DNA from: Mesorhizobium plurifarium
GTDB lineage: Bacteria; Pseudomonadota; Alphaproteobacteria; Rhizobiales; Rhizobiaceae
Length of the DNA: 33,761 bases
NCBI GenBank assembly: GCA_000824785.1
Contig: CCNB01000004.1
Span: 693,675 to 727,435, forward strand
Reading direction: 5' to 3'
The position numbers and the translations under genes are program-made. The notes below the pieces were generated by a model, which did no database searches, had not been told where the DNA came from, and worked only from the letters and a program-made list of their open reading frames with translations. Of the stretch, positions 1 through 8,261 are shown in pieces; position 1 is the first letter of the stretch, and every line of letters begins with the position of its first letter.

Positions 1-107
1 TCCTTGCTCCGCCATAGAATGACGAGGTTGGAGCGGCTTCGACAATCCCCCGCGTTTGCGCTGCTTTCACGGAAATCAACGGAAAACCTTGCCGGCCTCA
101 CCTGAAT

Positions 108-2420
108 TTATTTGGGCAGCGTATAGGCCATCACGTAGTCACCCGGCTTGGTGCCGACCGAGCCATGCCCGCCGGCGACGATGACGACGAACTGGCGGCC
201 GTCGGCGACCGTATAGGTCATCGGCGTCGCCTGCCCGCCCGCCGGCAGCCTCGCCTGCCAGAGCTGCCGGCCGGTGGTGAGGTCGTAGGCGCGCAGATAG
301 TCGTCGACCGCCGCGCCCAGGAAAGCGACGCCGCCCGCCGTGATCATCGGCCCGCCAATGCCCGGAACGCCGACCTTGAGCGGCAGCGGCAGCGGCGTCA
401 TATCGTACACGGTGCCGTTGCGGTGCTTGTAGGCGATGTTTCCGGTCTTGAGGTCGACGCCGGCGACATAGCCCCAGGGCGGCGCCTGGCAGGGAATGCC
501 GAGCGGCGACAGGAACGGCCCCATCACCACCGCGTAAGGCGCGCCCTCGTTGCGGTTCAGCCCCTGCTCGCTGCCCTTGGTGTCGCCCGGCGGCGGCACG
601 TCCGCGCGCGGGACCAGCTTGGACGTGAACGCCAGGTAGGTCGGCATGCCGAACATCACCTGCCGCGCCGGGTCGACCGCGACGCCGCCCCAGTTGAAGA
701 CGCCGAAATTGCCCGGATAGACCAGCGAGCCCTGCAGCGAGGGCGGCGTGTAGCGCCCTTCATAGCGCAGTCGCTTCAGTTCGATCCGGCAGGCCAGCTG
801 GTCGAACATGGTGATGCCCCACATGTCGGCGCCGGTCAGCGGCTTCGGATTGAAGGACAGGTCAGAGGCCGGCTGCGTCGCCGAGGTCTGGTCGCCCTCG
901 ATCGCGCCGCCTGGCGCCGGCACTTCCTTCACCGGAATGATCGGCTCGCCGGTGCGCCGGTCGAGCACGTAGAGATCGCCCTGCTTGGTCGGCCCGACCA
1001 GCGCCGGCACGACGCCGTTCGCCGTGGTGATGTCGACCAGCGACGGCTGCGCCGGCACGTCCATGTCCCACAGATCGTGATGCACGGTCTGTCGCACCCA
1101 GCGCAATTGCCCGGTGTTGAGGTCGAGCGCGGTGATCGAGGACGAGAACTTCTCGACATTGGCGCTGCGGCCCATGCCGAGCTGGTCCGGCGTCTGGTTG
1201 CCGAGCGGCACGTAAAGCAGTCCGAGCTTCTCGTCGGCGCTCGCCGTCGACCACATGTTGGGCGAGTTGTGGGTGTAGGTTTGCCCGGCGGGCAGCGGCG
1301 TCGTCACATCCGGATTGCCGGAATCCCAGTTCCACAGCAGCGCGCCGGTGTCGACGTCGAAGGCGCGGATGACGCCGGACGGCTCCTCGGTCGAGTAATT
1401 GTCGTTGACCGCGCCGCCGACGATGATCTTGCCGGCGACGATAAGCGGCGCCGAGGTCGAATAATAATAGCCCGACTTCGGATAGGGCATGTTGGCCATC
1501 AGGTTCAGCGTGCCGCCCTCGGCGAAGGACGGACACACATGCCCGTTCGCGGCGTCGAGCGCGATCAGGCGGGCGTCCGACGTCGGCAGATAGACGCGCT
1601 GCGCGCAGGGCTGGCCGGCCGCGATCTTGGCGTCGGCATAGTAGGACACGCCGCGGCAGGTCTGGTGCTGGCGGTTGTTGTCGAGCTTGATCTTCGGATC
1701 GTAGCGCCATTTTTCCTTGCCGCTCGCGGCATCGATGGCGATGGCGAAATTGTGCGGCGTGCAGATGAAGAGCGCATCGCCCACCTTCAGCGGCGTCACC
1801 TGATAGGTCGTCTCGCCGATGTCGTCGGGCCCCTTCACGTCGCCGGTGCGATAGGTCCAGGCCGGCTGCAGCTTGGCGACATTGTCCGGCGTGATCTGGT
1901 CGAGCGGCGAATAGCGCTGGCCGAAAGGCGTGCGGCCGTAGAAGTGCCACTCGCCGGCCGGCATGTCGCCGCCGAGATTGGCCGCCGCCGCCACCTTTTC
2001 GGTGCCGAGCGTGCCGCCGACGTCGTGAGGGTCGGCGGTCATCGAATAGCCGGCGACCGCCAGCGAGGCGAGCACGGCCAGGATCAGCGGCGCGCGTCCG
2101 TCCGGCCCCCGCAGGCCTCGCCTTGCCCATGGCGTCAGGAGCCAAAGCGCCATGAGCACGATGACGCCGCCGCGCGGACCGAGCTGCCACCAGTCGAAGC
2201 CGATCTCCCAGACCGCCCAGCACAAGGTGGCGAGCACGAACAGCGCGTAGAGCCAGAGCGAGGTCGACCGGCGCCTGAAAAGCAGCCAGGCGGTGATCAG
2301 GAAGACCAGGCCGGCGATCAGATAGTACCAGCTGCCTCCCAGCACCGCGAGCCAGATGCCGCCGCCGCCGAGAATGAGACCGATGAGGAAGAGGACGAGG
2401 GAGGTGATGGTGACAGCCAA
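108..2420 (-). CDS. gcd: Membrane-bound PQQ-dependent glucose/quinate-type dehydrogenase
   Basis: Oxidises glucose (or a related polyol such as quinate) at the periplasmic face and passes electrons to ubiquinone; in glucose-using members the product is gluconolactone. The 770-residue protein has the family layout: about five membrane helices in residues 1-130, then a long periplasmic eight-bladed propeller. The start of the catalytic part (GEWHFYGRTPFGQRYSPLDQ) and the conserved HHDLWDMD segment near residues 446-453 are typical of membrane PQQ dehydrogenases. The start is a TTG with AAGGAG seven bases upstream; no better ATG lies nearby. No pqq biosynthesis gene is in the window, so the cofactor must come from elsewhere. 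It is divergent from the helicase gene, with 177 bp between them. Family assignment is secure; glucose rather than quinate or shikimate as substrate is inferred from overall similarity. Confidence 0.93.
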   Translation of the reverse strand: MAVTITSLVLFLIGLILGGGGIWLAVLGGSWYYLIAGLVFLITAWLLFRRRSTSLWLYALFVLATLCWAVWEIGFDWWQLGPRGGVIVLMALWLLTPWARRGLRGPDGRAPLILAVLASLAVAGYSMTADPHDVGGTLGTEKVAAAANLGGDMPAGEWHFYGRTPFGQRYSPLDQITPDNVAKLQPAWTYRTGDVKGPDDIGETTYQVTPLKVGDALFICTPHNFAIAIDAASGKEKWRYDPKIKLDNNRQHQTCRGVSYYADAKIAAGQPCAQRVYLPTSDARLIALDAANGHVCPSFAEGGTLNLMANMPYPKSGYYYSTSAPLIVAGKIIVGGAVNDNYSTEEPSGVIRAFDVDTGALLWNWDSGNPDVTTPLPAGQTYTHNSPNMWSTASADEKLGLLYVPLGNQTPDQLGMGRSANVEKFSSSITALDLNTGQLRWVRQTVHHDLWDMDVPAQPSLVDITTANGVVPALVGPTKQGDLYVLDRRTGEPIIPVKEVPAPGGAIEGDQTSATQPASDLSFNPKPLTGADMWGITMFDQLACRIELKRLRYEGRYTPPSLQGSLVYPGNFGVFNWGGVAVDPARQVMFGMPTYLAFTSKLVPRADVPPPGDTKGSEQGLNRNEGAPYAVVMGPFLSPLGIPCQAPPWGYVAGVDLKTGNIAYKHRNGTVYDMTPLPLPLKVGVPGIGGPMITAGGVAFLGAAVDDYLRAYDLTTGRQLWQARLPAGGQATPMTYTVADGRQFVVIVAGGHGSVGTKPGDYVMAYTLPK

Positions 2421-2541
2421 GACGGTGCTCCTTCGACTGTTGCGCGCTTACGGCGTCTTCCGGGGACGGCAATCCCTGCCCTGCCGGCAGCTTTCCCTCA
2501 CCCGCTCCGGCTGTCAAGTTGGGGCCGGACACGCGAAACTA

Positions 2542-2556
2542 GAACAAAACGTAGAC
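2542..2556. promoter_or_regulatory. Weak LexA-like (SOS) box upstream of the helicase gene
   Basis: GAAC followed by AAAACGT and AGAC resembles the alphaproteobacterial SOS box GAAC-N7-GAAC, with two mismatches in the second half. It lies 42 bp before the uvrD start. The match is imperfect and SOS control is only a possibility. Confidence 0.2.
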
Positions 2557-2569
2557 AGTTCTGGTCTTT

Positions 2570-2597
2570 CGCTCCCGAATCACTACATTCGGGAGCG
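2570..2597 (+). promoter_or_regulatory. Perfect 11-bp inverted repeat abutting the uvrD start codon
   Basis: CGCTCCCGAAT (2570-2580) and ATTCGGGAGCG (2587-2597) are perfect complements around the 6-nt loop CACTAC. The second arm holds the only Shine-Dalgarno-like stretch (GGGAG) and ends at the base before the ATG at 2598. A transcript starting upstream would hide its own ribosome site; alternatively the repeat is a protein-binding operator. Confidence 0.6.
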
Positions 2598-5240
2598 ATG
2601 TCGGGCTTTTCCGAGGACATGCCTTTTTTCGATGAACCGAATGCGCGGCCCGCGGCGGCCCCATCCGGCATAGCTGCGCGCGCCATGGCCGCCCGCAGCG
2701 GCCAGAACGGCGCGCCCGATTATCTGAAGGGCCTGAACCCGGAACAGCGGCTCGCCGTCGAAACGACCGAAGGCCCGGTTCTGGTGCTGGCCGGCGCCGG
2801 CACCGGCAAGACGCGGGTGCTGACCACGCGCATAGCCCACATCCTTGCCACCGGCAGGGCCTTCCCCTCGCAGATCCTGGCCGTCACCTTCACCAACAAG
2901 GCCGCGCGCGAGATGAAGCAGCGCATCGGCCACCTGATCGGTGAAGGCAATGTCGAAGGCATGCCCTGGCTCGGCACTTTCCACTCGATCGGCGTCAAGC
3001 TTTTGCGCCGTCACGCCGAGCTTGCCGGGCTGAAATCCGATTTCACCATTCTCGACACCGACGACGTGGTGCGGCTGATCAAGCAGCTGATCCAGGCCGA
3101 AGGGCTGGACGACAAGCGCTGGCCGGCCAAGACCTTCGCCCAGATGCTCGACAACTGGAAGAACAAGGGCCTCGGCCCCGACGAGATTCCGGAAGGCGAT
3201 GCGCGCAGCTTCGGCAACGGCAAGGGCCGCCAGCTCTATAAGGCCTATCAGGAACGGCTGCAGACGCTGAACTCCTGCGACTTCGGCGACCTGCTCTATC
3301 ACCCGATCCGCATCTTCCGCGCCTATCCGGACGTGCTGAAGGAATACCACCGCAAGTTCAAATACATACTGGTCGACGAGTACCAGGACACCAACACCGC
3401 GCAGTACATGTGGCTGCGGCTTTTGGCGCAGCGGCCAAATGCGGGACGCTCTGCGAGTTCGCATTCGGCCGAAGGCCGCAAGCCCGACCGGGCGTCCGAG
3501 CCGTTGCGAGGCCCTAGCGGAGGGCCCGCGCCGGCAGGCGCGGAACAGCCCGTGAGCGTAAATATTTGCTGCGTCGGCGACGACGACCAGTCGATCTATG
3601 GCTGGCGCGGCGCCGAGGTCGACAACATCCTGCGCTTCGACAAGGATTTCCCGGGCGCCACCATCATCCGGCTGGAGCGCAACTATCGCTCCACCGCGCA
3701 TATATTGGGAGCTGCCTCCCACCTCATCGCCTACAATGAAGGCCGCTTCGGCAAGACGCTGTTCACCGACCGCGACGACCCCGAGGACGACAAGGTGCAT
3801 GTCCATGCGTCCTGGGACTCGGAGGAAGAGGCCAGGGCCATCGGCGACGCCATCGAGGCCTATCAGCGGCAGAAGCACAATCTGAACGACATGGCGATTC
3901 TCGTCCGCGCGTCCTTCCAGATGCGCGCCTTCGAAGACCGCTTCATCACGCTAGGCCTCAACTACCGCGTCATCGGCGGTCCGCGCTTCTACGAGCGGCT
4001 CGAAATCCGCGACGCGCTGGCCTTCTTCCGCGTCGTCGCCAACGGCGGCGACGACCTCGCCTTCGAGCGCATCGTCAACGTGCCGAAGCGCGGGCTGGGC
4101 GAAGCCACCATCCGCCAGATCCACGACACGGCGCGCGCCATGCGCGTCCCGATGCTGGAAGCGGCCGCGACGTTGGCCGAAAGCGACGAGCTGAAGCCAA
4201 AGCCGCGCGCGGCACTCCGCGAGGTCGCGGCCAATTTCGAGCGGTGGCAGAAGGCGCTCGAAACCACCCCGCACACCGAGCTCGCCGAGACCATCCTGGA
4301 GGAGAGCGGCTACACCGACATGTGGAAGAACGACCGTTCGGCGGATTCGCCTGGCCGGCTGGAAAACCTCAAGGAGCTGATCCGCTCCATGGAGGAATAT
4401 GAATCGCTGCGCTCCTTCCTAGAGCATGTCGCTCTCGTCATGGATGCCGAGCAGAATGCCGAACAGGATGCCGTCTCGATCATGACGCTGCATTCGGCCA
4501 AGGGCCTCGAATTCGAGACCGTCTTCCTCCCCGGCTGGGAGGAAGGCCTGTTCCCGCACCAACGCGCGCTGGACGAAGGCGGCCGCTCCGGCCTCGAGGA
4601 AGAACGCCGGCTTGCTTATGTCGGCCTGACACGGGCGAAGAAGAATCTGCATATCTGGTTCGTCTCAAACCGCCTGATCCACGGCCTGTGGCAATCGACG
4701 ATCCCGTCGCGCTTCCTCGACGAACTGCCGGAAACCCATGTCGACGTCGCCGACGGCGGCAACTCCTATGGCGGCTACGGCAATCCCTATGGCGGCGGTG
4801 CCTTCGCGTCAGGACGTGGCGGCGGCCGGCAGAACCCATACGGCGCCTCGCGCTTCGACAATGTCGGCGCCAAGGACCAGGGCAGCTTCTCCAACACCTA
4901 TGCGACGCCCGGCTGGCAGCGCGCCCAGGCCAACCGCACCGAAGCCACCGACCGCAATTGGGGCACGCGCTCCGGCCACCAGGTCGAGCGCATCGGCTAT
5001 GGCGAGACCGACTCAGGCTACGGCGCCGGCCGCACCTCGGTGAAAGGCCGCACCATCGAGGGCGAGCTGGTCGCCAAATCCGTCGCCGACACGCCGTCCG
5101 CCTTCAATGTCGGCGACCGCGTCTTCCACCAGAAATTCGGCAACGGCAACATCGCGGCCATCGACGGCAACAAGCTCACCATCGACTTCGACAAGGCCGG
5201 CCAGAAACGCGTGCTGGACGGTTTCGTCGCGCCGGTGTGA
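2598..5240 (+). CDS. uvrD: ATP-dependent DNA helicase, UvrD/PcrA family
   Basis: Superfamily 1 3'-5' helicase for nucleotide excision and mismatch repair and for clearing protein from DNA. Of 880 residues, visible motifs are Walker A (GAGTGKT, about residues 66-72), Walker B DEYQDTN (260-266), motif III GDDDQSIYGWRGAE, motif IV LERNYRS, and late motifs TLHSAKGLEFETVF and ERRLAYVGLTRAKK. A Gly-rich linker (about 719-752) leads to a small C-terminal domain (about 834-880) like that in PcrA. Unusually, residues about 281-319, between motifs II and III, form an Ala/Gly/Pro/Ser-rich insert not expected in the family; its DNA is a run of hairpins (separate entry). The reading frame is intact. The start at 2598 is the first Met that gives a sensible N-terminus; its Shine-Dalgarno site lies in a hairpin. 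It converges on the permease gene with 6 bp between stop codons. Confidence 0.95.
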   Translation: MSGFSEDMPFFDEPNARPAAAPSGIAARAMAARSGQNGAPDYLKGLNPEQRLAVETTEGPVLVLAGAGTGKTRVLTTRIAHILATGRAFPSQILAVTFTNKAAREMKQRIGHLIGEGNVEGMPWLGTFHSIGVKLLRRHAELAGLKSDFTILDTDDVVRLIKQLIQAEGLDDKRWPAKTFAQMLDNWKNKGLGPDEIPEGDARSFGNGKGRQLYKAYQERLQTLNSCDFGDLLYHPIRIFRAYPDVLKEYHRKFKYILVDEYQDTNTAQYMWLRLLAQRPNAGRSASSHSAEGRKPDRASEPLRGPSGGPAPAGAEQPVSVNICCVGDDDQSIYGWRGAEVDNILRFDKDFPGATIIRLERNYRSTAHILGAASHLIAYNEGRFGKTLFTDRDDPEDDKVHVHASWDSEEEARAIGDAIEAYQRQKHNLNDMAILVRASFQMRAFEDRFITLGLNYRVIGGPRFYERLEIRDALAFFRVVANGGDDLAFERIVNVPKRGLGEATIRQIHDTARAMRVPMLEAAATLAESDELKPKPRAALREVAANFERWQKALETTPHTELAETILEESGYTDMWKNDRSADSPGRLENLKELIRSMEEYESLRSFLEHVALVMDAEQNAEQDAVSIMTLHSAKGLEFETVFLPGWEEGLFPHQRALDEGGRSGLEEERRLAYVGLTRAKKNLHIWFVSNRLIHGLWQSTIPSRFLDELPETHVDVADGGNSYGGYGNPYGGGAFASGRGGGRQNPYGASRFDNVGAKDQGSFSNTYATPGWQRAQANRTEATDRNWGTRSGHQVERIGYGETDSGYGAGRTSVKGRTIEGELVAKSVADTPSAFNVGDRVFHQKFGNGNIAAIDGNKLTIDFDKAGQKRVLDGFVAPV
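3444..3541 (+). repeat. In-frame array of five hairpins inserted in uvrD
   Basis: Five perfect short stem-loops follow one another: TGCGA/TCGCA (3452-3463), CGGCC/GGCCG (3466-3478), GCCCG/CGGGC (3482-3493), GGCCCT/AGGGCC (3510-3526) and GCGCC/GGCGC (3528-3541). The first three are also enclosed by GGACGC (3444-3449) and GCGTCC (3492-3497), which would compete with the third. The stretch corresponds to the extra residues in the helicase. The total length is compatible with a palindromic element that landed in frame, as Rickettsia palindromic elements do; no second copy is seen in this window. Confidence 0.6.
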
Positions 5241-5246
5241 CCTCCC

Positions 5247-6293
5247 TCACCTGTATCTTGCTTGGTTCCACTTATGGCCGAGCAGCGACAGGATGATGAT
5301 CAGCCCGTTGAAGAACTGCACGTAGAAGCCGCTCAGGCCCGCCGCCACGACGCCGGTCTGGATGAACGAGACCGTGACCGCACCGATCGCGCCGCCGACG
5401 ACCGTGCCGATGCCGCCCCAGGTCGGCGTGCCGCCGACGAACACCGAGGCCAGCACCGGCAAGAGATAGCCGTCGCCCGCCGTCGGCCACCAGGTGAAGT
5501 TGATCATCACCGAGAAGGTGCCGGCGATCGCCGCCCCTATGCCCGTGAAGACGAACACCTTCACCCGCACCCACTTGACGTCGATGCCCATCTGTTTGGC
5601 GCTGTCGGGGTTGTCGCCGACCACCTTCACCTGCGCGCCAAAGCGGTGCCGGTTGAAGAGCAGCGCCGAGAACACCACGAAGGCGATCGCCCAGAAGATC
5701 TGCACCGGAATGCCCCAGATTTGGCTGGAGAAGATCCTGTAGGCCGCGCTGTCGGCCAGATTGGTCAACGCCGTCGACTTGCCCTCGTTGATGATCTGGA
5801 TCAGGCCGCGCAGCAGGAAGTTCATGCCGAGCGTGGCGATCAGCGACGACAGCCCGCCATAGACGACCAGCGAACCGACCAGGAAGCCGAGCAGCGTGCC
5901 GGTGACGAGCGCGGCCGCGATGCCGACGAACGGATCGTAGCCGGCCTGCACCACCAGCGCGAAGACCCAGGAGGCGAAACCCATCGTCGCCGGGAAAGAC
6001 AGGTCGATCTCGCCGCAGGTGACGACGAAGACCAGCGGCACCACCACGAACAGCGCCACGGGAAGCGTCGTCAGCACCGAGCTGTAGAGATACCAGGTGG
6101 TGAAGACGGTCGGGTTGGCGATCATGAAGACCGCCATCATCACGATGAACACCGCGAGCGTGCCGAGCGCTGCGCGGTTGTCGAGGACGAAGCCGCGCAG
6201 CCAGTGATTGGACGGATGGCTCCATTCCTTGGTGGCCTGGCCACTTGTCCTTCCCAGAGGAGTCTCCAGATCGGGTTCCATGGCTTTGCTCAT
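5247..6293 (-). CDS. Sugar ABC transporter permease, RbsC/FrcC type
   Basis: Inner-membrane channel of a carbohydrate ABC importer (CUT2 family). The 348-residue protein has a cytoplasmic N-terminus followed by about nine or ten hydrophobic helices and carries the family segment VVTCGEIDLSFPATMGFASW near residue 110, plus the cytoplasmic loop NPDSAKQMGIDVKWVRVKVF that contacts the ATPase. It is the last gene of the sugar operon; its ATG overlaps the stop codon of the ATPase gene by one base (TGATG), so translation is probably coupled. It ends 6 bp from the convergent uvrD stop with no terminator between them. Substrate cannot be read from sequence; ribose, fructose and inositol systems are the nearest family relatives. 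Confidence 0.92.
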   Translation of the reverse strand: MSKAMEPDLETPLGRTSGQATKEWSHPSNHWLRGFVLDNRAALGTLAVFIVMMAVFMIANPTVFTTWYLYSSVLTTLPVALFVVVPLVFVVTCGEIDLSFPATMGFASWVFALVVQAGYDPFVGIAAALVTGTLLGFLVGSLVVYGGLSSLIATLGMNFLLRGLIQIINEGKSTALTNLADSAAYRIFSSQIWGIPVQIFWAIAFVVFSALLFNRHRFGAQVKVVGDNPDSAKQMGIDVKWVRVKVFVFTGIGAAIAGTFSVMINFTWWPTAGDGYLLPVLASVFVGGTPTWGGIGTVVGGAIGAVTVSFIQTGVVAAGLSGFYVQFFNGLIIILSLLGHKWNQARYR

Positions 6294-7081
6294 CAGGCTC
6301 TCTGCTCCGCTTCCCCGTGCAAACCGGGCAATCCGCCGGGATGCGCCACGTCTTCCATGAAGTTGATGAGGTCTTCGGCCGACTTGACCTCGGTGCGGTC
6401 GGCGGTCAGCGCCACCTTGCCACGGTCGAGCACCACGAAACGGTCGGCGATGTCGAAGACGTGATGGATGTTGTGGCCGATGAACAGGGTCGAGCGGCCG
6501 CTCGCCCGCACCTGGCGCACAAAGTGGAACACCTTGGCGGTCTCGGTCAGCGACAGCGCCGTCGTCGGCTCGTCAAGGATGATCAGCTCAGCCTGCTTGT
6601 AGATGGCGCGCGCGATCGCCACGCCCTGGCGTTCGCCGCCCGAAAGCTGGCCGACGATCGAGTGCGGCGTGAACACTTTCGAGGTGAAGCCGATCTCGCG
6701 CATCAGCCGGCTCGCCTCCGCGATCTCCTTGTTGACCTTCAGCCAGCCCATGAAGCTGGTGAGCTCACGGCCCATGAAGATGTTGCGCACGATCGTCTGC
6801 TGCACTGCCAGCGCCCGATCCTGGAACACGGTCTCGATGCCGGCGTCGCGCGAGCGCGCAGCGCTCCATCCGCTGACCGGCTTGCCGCGCACCAGGATCT
6901 CGCCGCTGGTCGGCTTGACCACGCCGGACAGGATCTTGATCAGCGTCGACTTACCGGCGCCGTTGTCGCCGATCAGCCCGACAACCTCGCCGCGGTCGAC
7001 GCTGAGGTTGACGCCGCCCAGCGCATAGACCTGGCCGTAGGATTTCTTGATGTCGCGCAGTTCGATGATGCGTTCGCTCAT
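6293..7081 (-). CDS. Sugar ABC transporter ATP-binding protein, single-domain FrcA type
   Basis: Cytoplasmic ATPase that powers the sugar importer. It has one ABC cassette of 262 residues: Walker A GDNGAGKST (38-46), signature LSGGERQ, Walker B LIILDEPTTAL and the switch histidine in FIGHNIHH. The single-cassette form is that of FrcA-like proteins; RbsA/MglA-type ATPases have two cassettes and about 500 residues. The start is an ATG preceded by GAGG. It is preceded by the binding-protein gene with an 89-bp gap that holds a strong GC hairpin, and followed directly by the permease. Function as transporter ATPase is secure; the sugar is unknown. Confidence 0.93.
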   Translation of the reverse strand: MSERIIELRDIKKSYGQVYALGGVNLSVDRGEVVGLIGDNGAGKSTLIKILSGVVKPTSGEILVRGKPVSGWSAARSRDAGIETVFQDRALAVQQTIVRNIFMGRELTSFMGWLKVNKEIAEASRLMREIGFTSKVFTPHSIVGQLSGGERQGVAIARAIYKQAELIILDEPTTALSLTETAKVFHFVRQVRASGRSTLFIGHNIHHVFDIADRFVVLDRGKVALTADRTEVKSAEDLINFMEDVAHPGGLPGLHGEAEQRA

Positions 7082-7132
7082 GCGATCCTCGCTTGAATTG
7101 CCTGTTCTGCCAGTCTCTGTCTGCCAGCGGTC

Positions 7133-7161
7133 CCGCCGGCCGGGTTGGGTCCGGCCGGCGG
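7133..7161 (-). terminator. Strong 11-bp GC hairpin between binding-protein and ATPase genes
   Basis: CCGCCGGCCGG (7133-7143) and CCGGCCGGCGG (7151-7161) pair perfectly around a 7-nt loop. It lies 9 bp past the binding-protein stop and has no T-run, so it is more likely an mRNA-stabilising or attenuating structure than a full intrinsic terminator. Such hairpins often let the binding protein be made in excess over the membrane parts. Confidence 0.7.
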
Positions 7162-7170
7162 CCTGGGAGG

Positions 7171-8178
7171 TCAGCGCAGCGCCTGCTTGGCGAGCTCTGA
7201 GACGATCTCATAGTTCTGCGGCGTGACGAAGCCGGCGCCGGTGTCCACATTCATCGGGGCCAGCCCCAGCACCACCTGCTGGCAAAGGCTGAGGATCGGC
7301 AGGTAGCCTTGCAGGAACGGCTGCTGGTCGGCCGTCAGTTGCACCCAGCCGCCCTTGAAGGCCTCGACGATCTGCGGGCTGGTGTCGAAGCCGAAATTGA
7401 AGATGTCGCCAGGCTTCCTGCCCGCCGCCTGCATATAGGTGGCGACATTGCCCAGCATCTGGCCGCCGGGATAACCGACCGCCTTGACGCCGGGATTGTT
7501 GAGCAGCGCGGCAGTGATCGGCGGGATGGCGAGATTGGGATCGGCCGCCCATTCGGTTTGTGAATTGATCTGAATGACATCGACGCCGGCCTCCTTCAGC
7601 GCGGCGACTGTCCCGCGCTCGCGCGCGCCGCGGCTCTCGTTCTCGAACGGGCCGATCATGATCGCCTTGTCGCCGGCCTTCAGCCCGGCCAACTTGAACG
7701 CCTCGGCGCCGAGCGCGCGCCCCTGCTGCTCCTGCTGCGCACCGACATAACCGCCGCCGAACGCCGCCACCACGGTCGGCACCGGCACGTTCTGGTACAT
7801 CATCTTGATGCCGTCCTTATGCGCCTGCTCGGCCAGCGGCATGATCGCCGCGTCGCCCGGATGGCCCATCATGGCGATGCCCTGGGGCTTGACGGCGACC
7901 GCCTCGCGCAATTGCTGCACCATCTTTTCGACGTCCCAACCGGAAAAGATGTAATCGACTTTCGGCCCGAGATCGGCCGCCGCCTGCTTGGCGCCATTGT
8001 AGACGATGGTGCCGAAGGCGTCGCCCTCAGCGCCGCCGACGAAGAAGCGGATATGCACGTCCTTGCACCATTGGGCGTCAAGCGCCTGTGCCGGCAGAGT
8101 GGAGATCGAGGCGCAGAGCGCCGTGGCGGCCGCCACGACGGTCGAGCGCAGAACAGTCCTTCTGGTCGTGATGCTCAT
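7171..8178 (-). CDS. Periplasmic sugar-binding protein of the ABC importer
   Basis: Captures the sugar in the periplasm and delivers it to the permease. The start chosen is the ATG at 8178, preceded by GGGAGG and giving a Tat-like signal peptide (MSITTRRTVLRSTVVAAATA, with RR at residues 6-7) and cleavage near ALA; longer readings have no such leader. The mature protein (335 residues in all) has the periplasmic binding protein type I (RbsB-like) fold features: an N-terminal strand HIRFFVGGAEGDAF, the repeated pattern VVAAFGGGYVGAQQEQQGRA and the hinge segment VKAVGYPGGQMLGNVATYMQ. GC hairpins flank the gene on both sides, which suggests that its transcript level is set apart from its neighbours. 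Substrate is unknown; the neighbouring isomerase and dehydrogenase fit a polyol or rare sugar. Confidence 0.9.
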   Translation of the reverse strand: MSITTRRTVLRSTVVAAATALCASISTLPAQALDAQWCKDVHIRFFVGGAEGDAFGTIVYNGAKQAAADLGPKVDYIFSGWDVEKMVQQLREAVAVKPQGIAMMGHPGDAAIMPLAEQAHKDGIKMMYQNVPVPTVVAAFGGGYVGAQQEQQGRALGAEAFKLAGLKAGDKAIMIGPFENESRGARERGTVAALKEAGVDVIQINSQTEWAADPNLAIPPITAALLNNPGVKAVGYPGGQMLGNVATYMQAAGRKPGDIFNFGFDTSPQIVEAFKGGWVQLTADQQPFLQGYLPILSLCQQVVLGLAPMNVDTGAGFVTPQNYEIVSELAKQALR

Positions 8179-8234
8179 GCACGTTCCTCCCTTTTGGTCC
8201 CTCGCGATCAAGGGTTTTCGACAATGATTTGGAT

Positions 8235-8257
8235 CGGCCGGCTCCTCCCGCCGGCCG
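8235..8257 (-). promoter_or_regulatory. 8-bp GC hairpin between isomerase and binding-protein genes
   Basis: CGGCCGGC (8235-8242) pairs perfectly with GCCGGCCG (8250-8257) around TCCTCCC. It lies 4 bp past the isomerase stop and 56 bp before the binding-protein ATG. With the hairpin at 7133-7161, which shares the GGCCGG core, it brackets the binding-protein gene. Confidence 0.6.
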
Positions 8258-8261
8258 GCAC

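Noticed and set aside
165..2597. Open frame of about 800 codons on the plus strand, running into uvrD
   Set aside because: It is antisense to the well-supported PQQ dehydrogenase, Arg/Ala-rich, and arises from the high G/C third positions; uvrD starts at 2598.
3436..3552. Frameshift or sequencing error in uvrD
   Set aside because: The frame is open on both sides with all downstream helicase motifs in the same frame, and the extra stretch is a multiple of three.
2583..3878. 431-codon minus-strand frame opposite uvrD
   Set aside because: The frame lies over conserved helicase motifs and shows no family pattern of its own.
5241..5246. Intrinsic terminator between uvrD and the convergent permease gene
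   Set aside because: Only six bases separate the stop codons and no stem-loop with a T-run is seen there.
5262..6464. Long plus-strand open frame opposite the sugar permease
   Set aside because: Composition is Asp/Arg/His-rich without domain features and the permease on the other strand has clear family motifs; a codon-bias shadow.
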